From: Thalassiosira profunda
Lineage: Eukaryota > Bacillariophyta > Thalassiosirophyceae > Thalassiosirales > Thalassiosiraceae
Assembly: GCA_036939355.1 (NCBI GenBank)
Contig: JALLAP010002531.1
Coordinates: 1 to 15,578, forward strand
Direction of reading: 5' to 3'
DNA: 15,578 nucleotides
The first letter of the stretch is position 1. Every line of letters starts with the position of its first letter. Below are positions 9,255 through 15,578 of this stretch, in pieces. The notes beneath the pieces were generated by a model. The model was given only the letters and a program-made list of their open reading frames with translations. It had not been told where the DNA came from and did not search any database. The position numbers and the translations under genes are program-made.

Positions 9255-11118
9255 ATGAGTCACCTCGCGGCGCAGCTCGAGAAGTTCAACCCCGTCAACA
9301 TCATCCAGGGCGGATCGCACAAGATCGAGCATCCCGTGGAGAACCGCAGCAACGCCATCTCTCACAATGTGGAGGACATGCACCGAGATTTCGGGGTGAT
9401 GCACAAGAACCTGAAGAATCTCGTGATGCTGTACAAGACGCGGCACCAGCTGATGGAGTCGATGAACGAGAATGGGCTCTACGTGAGTTGCAATTGCTGT
9501 GTGCGTATGATGTGTCCTTCTGCAGATCAGCATCTCACGATGAATACCATAACAGACGGCCAAATGCTACCGGGAGATGCTGGAAGGAACGCCTCTGGCA
9601 GACATCGTGTCTTCCGAACGGAAGCAGAAGGACAAGTCAAGCGCCATTGTGCCCGTGGATCCAGAGAGTGGTGCCAAAAAATCACTTCAAGCTCACATCG
9701 AAGGCGATGATATCGATACGTCGGAATACCCAGAGTCCGGCGTGATACGCGAGAAGGTGGATCCTGACGAGGGGTCGAGGATTGGGAAAGATCTGTCGAG
9801 GGACCATTCCGTGGAGCCGGAGGGGTTAAAGGCGTCGAAACTGATGTCCGTCAATGCGTCTGACACGTCCCACTTGGCGACGATCGAGGATGCTGTGGGA
9901 GACGATGACAAGAAACACGACCCTCCCTCGGCAGCCTCTGTCGCTGCGGGCAAGTATGATCGCAAGGAGAGCGAGGATCCTCCGTCGTCGAAATCATTTC
10001 CGGACGATGAAACGTCAGCGCCCAGCGTTGAGAAGAACAAGGATCACAGTACAGCTAACAGTGGGAGCGTGAATGTGATTGTTGACGATGACGAAGACAG
10101 CTTTAGTGGTGGACATGCCAGTCAGGAAAAGGCGCCGCCGATCGAGGATGGCGAGGAGGAAGACAAAGAAGCTGTGCCAAATGACGAGAAAACCAGTCTG
10201 GCAGAGAAGATCGTGGAAGACGCAAACGAGGCTGTCGACAAAGTAAAGGATCTCATACTCGGAAAGGAGAAGGATGAAAAGGACGAGGACGATGTTGGCA
10301 AAGAGGGCGATAGCGAAGAGAGGGCATCCTCTCCTGTTCAGTCGAGTGATGGTGGTGATATTGCGATGGCCGATGTTGACCTCGACGAAGCCGGCTCTCG
10401 TGGGAGCAACTCCGATCTGGAGGCGGGTGGGAAGGACGATGCCGAGTACTTAAATATCAGCAACGATGGAGCGCTGATGGTGATGAAAGATGAACAGGAT
10501 TCCGAGCCCGCGCCGGCAGCCTCGGATTTCCATCCATACTACGATGAGCACAAGGCGTCGTACAAAGAAACGAATGCCAAGCTGGCCGAGGAGCACAAAT
10601 CACTTGTCAGGTATGTCGAGAAGTGGGAGAACGTTGTCGCGACACGCGTGCAATCCCGATACGACGAATATGCAAGGATGAGAAAGGGGCTCAACCACTA
10701 CGCCAAGAAGGTGGAGGCGCTCAGGAACGAGGAAGAGCGGCTGAAGGAGAAGAACAGACCGATGAAACCCAACCGGATGGAAAAATTGGAGCGCAACAAA
10801 GTCAAGCTTCAGGGGACGCAGAAGGTTCACGACAGGAAGGGTGAGGAATTGGTCATGCTGATGGAGGAAGTGACGCTTCGTGCGTGGAGGGACGCATTTC
10901 CGCTGCTGAAGAAGACAGTTGGGTTCGAGGTCGATTTCGCGGCGATTCAGCAAAAGCACATGTCCAACTTGGTCGGCTGCTCCGACCGTCTCCAGGCGAT
11001 GGAGGAGAAGGAATCGATTCCAACTGATGGGCGCTTGAAGAAGCTCCAGAACTTTGGCATTGAGGAGCTCTACACGGGCTCGCGGGTGAAACAGTCGTCT
11101 GGCAAGGTTGATGCTTGA
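9255..11118 (+). CDS. BAR-like coiled-coil protein with a long acidic disordered insert
   Basis: Two exons (9255-9482 and 9556-11118) give 596 residues. Residues about 35-100 are helical (MHRDFGVMHKNLKNLVMLYKTRHQLMESMNE, then QTAKCYREMLEG). Residues about 110-398 are acidic and low-complexity, rich in Asp, Glu, Ser and Lys, so probably disordered. Residues about 401-575 are helical again (YYDEHKASYKETNAKLAEEH, then LVRYVEKWENVVATRVQSRY and HYAKKVEAL). Pattern and order resemble a BAR domain, a membrane-curving dimer, whose helices 1 and 2 are separated by the insert. The fold is inferred from pattern and may instead be a generic coiled coil. There is no signal peptide or membrane segment, so a cytosolic, membrane-peripheral protein is likely. 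ATG 9255 is chosen because upstream in-frame sequence is repeat-derived leader and the context CCACGATG is favourable. Its 3' end faces the kinase gene, with 52 bases between the stops. Confidence 0.72.
9483..9555 (+). other. Intron of the BAR-like gene (73 bases)
   Basis: The donor is GTGAGT at 9483 and the acceptor is ATAACAG ending at 9555. It falls between codons and joins NENGLY to QTAKCYREMLEG if the boundary is read one codon early; by strict coordinates exon 2 opens with ACG-GCC-AAA (TAKCYREM). The earlier CTGCAG acceptor near 9525 is ruled out because it leads to an in-frame TGA within six codons. A GTTGCAA box directly follows the donor. Confidence 0.85.
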
Positions 11119-11170
11119 GAGAGGTGTACTATACACATCGCTGTGTGTTGATGCAGAATCGTTTGTGTTT
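11119..11170. other. Short tail-to-tail gap between BAR-like and kinase genes
   Basis: Only 52 bases separate the two stop codons. The gap holds a small inverted repeat, GTGTA-cta-TACAC (11124-11136). Unless both 3' UTRs are extremely short, the two transcripts overlap as antisense RNA. No canonical AATAAA is visible in the gap. Confidence 0.6.
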
Positions 11171-13432
11171 TTATCGAAGTGTAGTGAATAACTCGTATGC
11201 GTTCACTCGAAGTAATACATGCACATACGAAAGCCAGCTCCGGAGAAGGCGCAGAACACCGCCGGATGATTCGCTCTCGTATACTCGTTTCGAGGCATAT
11301 CGTCCAGCCACGACGAGGTTGTTCACGGGGCTGCCAAGCTTCGTGTCGATGGATCTGAGACAATCGTTCATCTTGAAAATAAGCAGCATTTGACGTGGGA
11401 CGATATCCAGCATCCTCACGATGTCTTTGATGTATCGTTGCGCATATCCACGTATGACAGCCTCGTCCCCGCTGCCAGTCGGCAGTGCATCAAGGGAACG
11501 AGTTTGCGATCTCTCCACAACTGAAGTGAATAGAATGATAAGAAAATTGCTGGCAAGTAAGGTCAAGCACTCGATAGGCAGCTTACCTTCATCGAACGGC
11601 CTCGCAGTGAGCATCGCTGCGAGAAGCGGGTACATTTCATAGACCCCCAATTGCTCGCAAGACGACTTTATCTCTGGGATGTTTGCCATGACGATGCCCT
11701 TCCACAAACGGGCATACGCCTCCTGAAAATCTTTGTCCAGTGTTTTGTAGAGGCCATGATCGACAAGGACTATCTGCGGCTTGCCCTTCTTCGTAGGATG
11801 CTCTCGCAAGAGAACATTGGCCGGGTGTGGATCTTCGTTGAAGCGATGTGAGCGTTGGCGAAGTGTGCAACCAGGAGAAGTGCAAGACCAGACCACTTAC
11901 CGCAGTGCAGAAAGCCAGGGGAGTCCTCGAATATTTGCGAGTTGAAGACTGACGAGATGAGTTTTGCAACGTCTCTGTGTGGAATGATGTGACGGCGTGA
12001 GGAGATGAGCGTTGAAGAAATGGGCGACGAGATCAAGGCCGATCACCGACCTTTTGCAGAGACCAGCCTCTTCGATACGTTGAACATCAGTGGCACGGAA
12101 CCCTTCCTCGAAATCCATGCTGAGGACACGGTTGGTTGTGAACCTCCACAGCACTCGAGGCACAACGCAATCGAGTCCGGTGCGGTTGAGATGATCCTCA
12201 GCAGCCTCGGCGTTGCAACCTTCGTTGTGAAAATCCAGCTCCTTCGGCAGCTGAGGAGTCAGCTCTTCGCAGATCCAACCAAACTTGAACTCGTCAAAGA
12301 GCATATCAGCCACACTGACCACAACCGACATTGCAAACAAATCTCCTTTGCTCGTCTCCCTCAAACCTTTGTGTTGTACTTTGATTGCGAGTTTCTTCCC
12401 CGTCTCCTTGCAGATTGCCGTGTGCACTTGCGCAAGCGATGCCGATGCAATGGGCTCTTTGGAAAAGTTGTCGAATAGGTCCTCGGGCGATGCACCCAGC
12501 TCCTCTCTTACAACTCTGCACACATCCTCGTAGCTGGAGACCGGAGCATTGTCGAACAACGATGAGAGTTCGTTTATGTACTCCTCTGGGAAGAGAAGAT
12601 CAAGATTGGCCAGGTGTTGTCCGACTTTGATGTACACGCCTCCGTTCCTTCGGCAGAGCTCCAGAAGACGGTGAGCGTTCCTCTGATGAATGCCGCTGGC
12701 ACCCACCTCGCTACTCTCTTGGCTCTCATGAACTATAACAGACAGCTCCTCTTGAGCGGCGGCGAGCTCACTTGCAATACTCATCATCTCCTCCTTTTGT
12801 TGCCGTTTCGCCAGCGTACGTTCGGATAATGAGGCACCTTCGGTGCCCGGATCGGCAGATTGCTTCTTCGCTGGCTTGCTGTTGACATACTCATGCTGCG
12901 CTCGATCTAGATCCATCTCCAACTGTTCGATTGTCCCCTCCAACTGCTTCTGCTTCTCATTCTCTTGGCAGCCACTGCCGTCTAAGAACGCCCACGAATA
13001 CAGTTGGCTGTAGAGAGAGCCTGGGTGCTTTCTCTGCGAATAATACGCCTGGTAATCCACTGCCATAACGGACGCAGTCTTTACCAGCCTTGCGGCACGG
13101 AGGAGCGCCTCCATTGTGGGCAGAACCAACGAAAGGCTCCGCTCCACGTCGCCAGCGATGGTGGACAGAGATAATGGTGCATGTGGTACCATCGAGGCAA
13201 AAGGAGTTGATCTTTGCAAATCATCTGGCTGCGAGCACTGCGCGTAATCCGCCCGGTGGTGCAGTGGTGCAGCGAGGCAGACGGCGCCAGTGGTGCCAAC
13301 GCACGTGGTGGCGAGGGCCATGCGGCCGCGCTGGCCGACGATCGGGGCAATGGCGACCCGAATCATTTCCCGAGGTTGTGGCGAGGCCACGCCTTCCTCT
13401 TCCCCCCGGCCGCCTCGCTCCGCTGACGCCAT
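11171..13432 (-). CDS. ABC1/ADCK (UbiB-type) atypical kinase, ADCK1/Mcp2-like, probably mitochondrial
   Basis: Three exons (13432-12051, 11974-11901, 11832-11171) give 705 residues. ABC1-family signatures appear in order: KxGQ motif (GGVYIKVGQ, Lys269), Ala-rich loop (PIASASLAQVH, 327-337), the invariant Lys in LAIKVQH (351), ExD-type motif (KELDF, 397-401), catalytic loop HCDPHPANVLL (484-494) and metal-binding DHG (510-512) followed by LYKTLD. DHG-LY in place of DFG, and LCRRNGGVYIKVGQHL, are typical of the ADCK1/Mcp2 branch, which acts in mitochondrial membrane and lipid homeostasis. An internal Met at 13366 begins MIRVAIAPIVGQRGRM, a better mitochondrial presequence than the acidic first 22 residues, so it may be the true start. 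Residues about 155-245 form a charged, coiled-coil-like insert ahead of the KxGQ motif. The catalytic elements look intact. The gene is head-to-head with the unknown gene at 13696. Confidence 0.92.
11833..11900 (-). other. Intron 2 of the ABC1 kinase gene (68 bases)
   Basis: On the minus strand the donor is GTAAGT from 11900 and the acceptor is CAACGAAG ending at 11833. Splicing rebuilds the catalytic Asp codon (G+AT) and yields GFLHC-DPHPANVLL, an exact family motif. This makes the junction very secure. The 74-base exon between the two introns is unusually small. Confidence 0.95.
11975..12050 (-). other. Intron 1 of the ABC1 kinase gene (76 bases)
   Basis: On the minus strand the donor is GTCGGT from 12050, weaker than the others, and the acceptor is CCACACAG ending at 11975. 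Splicing gives EAGLCK-RDVAKLISSVF, the expected helix before the catalytic loop. Retaining it gives a stop and loses the HCDPHP context. Confidence 0.82.
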
Positions 13433-13461
13433 TCTCGGGTCCTTTAGAGGTGTACCTACTG

Positions 13462-13479
13462 GGTACGTATGTACGTACC
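13462..13479. repeat. Inverted repeat GGTACGTA-N2-TACGTACC
   Basis: Two perfect 8-base arms surround a 2-base centre, 30 bases upstream of the kinase gene's outermost start codon. Each arm contains the TACGTA hexamer, resembling ACGT-core sites bound by bZIP factors. Confidence 0.7.
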
Positions 13480-13543
13480 AAGGAGTTAGTATTATGTTTG
13501 GCGGTTTTCTAGATGCCGCGGCATTTCTAGCGCGAGTAGCAGG

Positions 13544-13627
13544 GCTGGCGCACGGACAGAGCTGGCGCAGGCCGCAGGCTGGCGCTCTGGGAAGCGGCTA
13601 CGCGTGGTAGGCGCGCCCAGCGCCAGC
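13544..13627. repeat. 17-base-periodic GCTGGCGC boxes plus one inverted copy
   Basis: GCTGGCGC begins at 13544, 13561 and 13578, an exact 17-base period with variable bases between. The reverse complement GCGCCAGC lies at 13620-13627. The block ends about 70 bases upstream of the plus-strand start codon. Confidence 0.7.
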
Positions 13628-13695
13628 ACACGTCGGGCACGGGCCCAAGCCTTCTTTGCCGAGCCAGTGCCCCCGGTGATCGAGGAGTACCTATC

Positions 13696-15195
13696 ATGGA
13701 CGTGGACAGCGCCGTCGGCCGCAGAGGTGGCGTTGGAGAAATGGTTGGAGAAATAATGGACGGCGCCGCGGAGGAGCGCAGCATTCTTCTGCCGTCTGTT
13801 GCGTCCGTCCTCCGCAACCACCTGCTGAGCCAAATCAGTGACGAGGTTGACGGACTCAGGGAGGAGAATGGGAGAATGGACGCGATTCGCACGACGCTCG
13901 CGACAATGAAAATTAGCTTTGGCGACGAGTACCAGATCACTGCTGATATCGCTGATGGATGTGTCTCTCTCAAACGTGCGGACTTTGAGAATGGCTCCGT
14001 CAACTCGGATGGATCCCTCGATGCCTACTTGGCTGACATCGGCAAATGTCGGATCGAGGAGAATTGCGACTGCTGTGTTACATTTCCTGTTCCCGTTGAG
14101 ATGCTTCCGAGGGAGGTGTTGGCTGGTAAACTGATCAATATTCCTGCTTTCGACACGCAAGGAAATTGCACCGGCATGGCACCAATCCCTCTGGTGAATC
14201 TGAAAAACGTCTCTGTCGTTCAGGTAGGTGCTGCTTGGCGCGTATGTTGTCACGAAGGACCATCTCGTTCTTACAATTCTTTTGGCGCTTGTCAGGCAAA
14301 TCAACAGGTTGGGAGGCTTTATGATGTTCACCGTAGCTTCGATGTCACCAAAGATGGGGATGCCATGCAAGTCTATGCACTGATTCTTCTTTCTGAAGAA
14401 CTGGGCATTCGAGGGAACATCAAAGGCCTCGGGGACGACGACGTTCTCCTATTGCTGGGGGAGAATGGGTCGGAGATACTCATGACGTTCCTACAATCGG
14501 GCACCGGGTTGCGTGGAGAGAATGCTGTATTCTGTCCCTTTGGAATCGAGACGTTTGTCAAGCCGGGGATGGAGAGCATTCTAGGCCTCCTTGGCCCCAC
14601 CTTCCCCGGGGCTATGGAAGATACTGAGTATGAGCAGTCGCGTCTCAAAATCATTGCTGCCATCAGTGGCGATGGATTCGAAGTGCAGGAGGAGAGGAAG
14701 GCAATGCAGCTTGAACATGCGCGTCTGAAGTCTATGCGTGAGCTTCTTGGGAGCTTGGAGATTCATACTTCAAATGGGACACAGACTCTTCGCCTGGACA
14801 AAGGTGAGGTGTATTTGAACCTCGAGAAGGACCGCTGGTTCATTGATTGTGAGAGGGGGGACTGTGTCATTCGAGCAGGAGATCTCTACCGTCACCACGC
14901 GACGCTCTCCGGAGCCCCCATGACGCTTCGAGGGCATCCCATGACGAACGAGGTTGCGGGGGGAATGATTTTGGAAATCGGGTTGAGATACACCAATGGC
15001 ATTCTGTTCATTGGGGACTGCATCCCTAATGTGATGGGATTGGGATCGGAACCGCTGACGGCAGATACGCCTGTCAACTTCAACATCATTGAGATTCCTC
15101 TCGATTTGGTCAAGGACACGTTTGATATGCTCGGCATCGACTACAGTTACGATGCCAAGCACGACATCAAATACAGTGACCGCGAAAGGGCGTGA
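13696..15195 (+). CDS. Uncharacterised protein with an in-frame intron
   Basis: I do not recognise this family. The frame is 499 codons if unspliced, or 475 residues after removing the predicted intron 14224-14295. The start has favourable context (ATCATGGAC). Residues about 20-60 are helical with possible coiled coil (VASVLRNHLLSQISDEVDGLREEN). The rest is mixed, rich in Gly, Asp and Glu, with a Cys cluster (CRIEENCDCC) and a later pair (IDCERGDC). The C-terminal part, from about the LEIHTSNGTQTL segment, has alternating hydrophobic residues suggesting a beta-rich domain. A weak resemblance between ATMKISFGDEYQITADIADG and GSLEIHTSNGTQTLRLDKGE hints at two related halves. There is no signal peptide, membrane segment or enzymatic motif, so it is probably soluble and intracellular. 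Its 5' end shares a short promoter with the kinase gene. Confidence 0.8.
   Translation: MDVDSAVGRRGGVGEMVGEIMDGAAEERSILLPSVASVLRNHLLSQISDEVDGLREENGRMDAIRTTLATMKISFGDEYQITADIADGCVSLKRADFENGSVNSDGSLDAYLADIGKCRIEENCDCCVTFPVPVEMLPREVLAGKLINIPAFDTQGNCTGMAPIPLVNLKNVSVVQVGAAWRVCCHEGPSRSYNSFGACQANQQVGRLYDVHRSFDVTKDGDAMQVYALILLSEELGIRGNIKGLGDDDVLLLLGENGSEILMTFLQSGTGLRGENAVFCPFGIETFVKPGMESILGLLGPTFPGAMEDTEYEQSRLKIIAAISGDGFEVQEERKAMQLEHARLKSMRELLGSLEIHTSNGTQTLRLDKGEVYLNLEKDRWFIDCERGDCVIRAGDLYRHHATLSGAPMTLRGHPMTNEVAGGMILEIGLRYTNGILFIGDCIPNVMGLGSEPLTADTPVNFNIIEIPLDLVKDTFDMLGIDYSYDAKHDIKYSDRERA
14224..14295 (+). other. Probable 72-base stopless intron in the uncharacterised gene
   Basis: The donor is GTAGGT at 14224 and the acceptor is GCGCTTGTCAG ending at 14295, with pyrimidine-rich sequence before it. 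The size matches the window's other introns (68-93). It is a multiple of three with no in-frame stop, so both the spliced product (SVVQ-ANQQVGRLYDV) and the retained product (24 extra residues, Cys/Trp/Arg-containing) are translatable. Confidence 0.72.
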
Positions 15196-15412
15196 GGGGC
15201 CCGAAAGCCCAGTCGCTCCGAAACGTTGAATGATGCTCCAGTTGGACTGTTTGAGCTTCATTTTCATTTGGATGTTGCTGTGGGCGCACTATGCGCCAAA
15301 ACAGGTGAACAGTATGTGATGGTACAATAACGATAAGGTTCAGCTCGCTGATGTTCTATTATTCTACAAACAGAAACTTCTCGTTCTCATTCCTACGCTG
15401 CTATTTCTTTAC
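15196..15412. other. 3' flank of the uncharacterised gene
   Basis: This AT-richer stretch is presumably 3' UTR and terminator sequence. It contains a small hairpin GGCGCA-cta-TGCGCC (15283-15297). No gene, tRNA or clear polyadenylation hexamer is seen. Confidence 0.5.
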
Positions 15413-15578
15413 CTAACGGGAGCTGCAACGGCCCGCCGGTCCACAAGCCCCAATAGTTTGGTACGATAAACTCAGTCCAGCGATCTTGGCCCAGTCCTCG
15501 TCATTCCTTTCCTCTAATCCCCCCTCACAATTCCCCGACATTGTCCGGGACAGGCGACGACGCCACCCCGGCAGCGCC
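15413..15578 (-). CDS. Possible C-terminal end of a minus-strand gene running off the window
   Basis: On the minus strand a frame is open from the window edge to a TAG at 15415-15413, about 54 codons. Its last part reads NDEDWAKIAGLSLSYQTIGACGPAGRCSSR, a balanced composition unlike the Arg/Pro-rich shadow frames. It would fit the window's strictly alternating strand layout as a convergent neighbour. It is too short to assign to a family and may be chance in GC-rich DNA. Confidence 0.3.
   Translation of the reverse strand, partial: ALPGWRRRLSRTMSGNCEGGLEERNDEDWAKIAGLSLSYQTIGACGPAGRCSSR

Larger units (their letters stand above)
13433..13695. promoter_or_regulatory. Compact divergent promoter between the kinase gene and the unknown gene
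   Basis: These 263 bases lie between opposite start codons. They contain an inverted repeat, GGTACGTA-tg-TACGTACC (13462-13479), and three GCTGGCGC boxes spaced exactly 17 bases apart (13544, 13561, 13578), with an inverted copy at 13620-13627. No gene is supported in it. Regulatory function is inferred from position and symmetry. If the kinase starts at 13366, the promoter is 67 bases longer. Confidence 0.6.

Noticed and set aside
9520..9526. CTGCAG as the acceptor of the BAR-like gene's intron
   Set aside because: With the fixed donor phase it leads into ATC-AGC-ATC-TCA-CGA-TGA, an early stop. The acceptor ending at 9555 keeps the frame open.
12044..12048. Alternative donor GTGATC for kinase intron 1
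   Set aside because: It puts exon 2 out of frame and destroys the RDVAKLISS helix and the HCDPHP catalytic motif.
13492..14370. 292-codon minus-strand frame opposite the unknown gene
   Set aside because: It lies antisense to a longer, cleaner plus-strand frame, runs across its predicted intron, and its translation shows no domain or leader. It is treated as a shadow.
1..15578. CRISPR arrays, insertion sequences, tRNA or rRNA genes
   Set aside because: No regularly spaced identical repeats with unique spacers, no transposase or terminal inverted repeats with target duplications, and no tRNA T-loop or rRNA signatures were seen.

Overview
The window looks like nuclear DNA of a compact-genome photosynthetic stramenopile, most probably a centric diatom of the Thalassiosira type. 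The evidence is a mitochondrial-type single-subunit RNA polymerase with a spliceosomal intron, eight short GT-AG introns of about 68-93 bases, tightly packed genes, and a secreted Pro/Thr-rich protein carrying a cysteine module (CGxxxxDAxxxC..CPxG..ECPxGxxCxxxTxC) that I associate with diatom surface proteins. The organism call is an inference. The gene models come from reading splice sites and checking that reading frame and family motifs continue across each junction.

Layout. 1-1055: no convincing gene; GC-rich intergenic DNA with short palindromes, then the promoter side of the first gene. 1098-5173 (+): mitochondrial RNA polymerase (RPOM), two exons, interrupted near its 5' end by a single N flanked on both sides by the same 72 bases, which breaks the frame. 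5287-8713 (-): four-exon modular cysteine-rich secreted protein with a signal peptide and a probable GPI-anchor tail. 8714-9254: divergent promoter with an E2F-like inverted repeat and a duplicated leader block. 9255-11118 (+): two-exon BAR-like coiled-coil protein with a long acidic insert. 11171-13432 (-): three-exon ABC1/ADCK1-like atypical kinase. 13433-13695: short divergent promoter with two repeat structures. 13696-15195 (+): unknown protein with a 72-base intron that leaves the frame open if retained. 15196-15578: 3' flank, with a possible C-terminus of a minus-strand gene running off the window.

The five genes strictly alternate in strand, giving two tail-to-tail junctions (stops 113 and 52 bases apart) and two head-to-head junctions. 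Two genes are probably mitochondrial: RPOM transcribes the mitochondrial genome, and the ADCK1/Mcp2 group of ABC1 kinases acts in mitochondrial lipid and membrane homeostasis. There is no operon-like functional cluster. I found no CRISPR array, transposon, tRNA or rRNA. I do not see a clear new multi-gene system. The most unusual items are the SLLxLL repeat array in the polymerase N-terminus, the BAR-like domain split by an acidic insert, and the modular surface protein.
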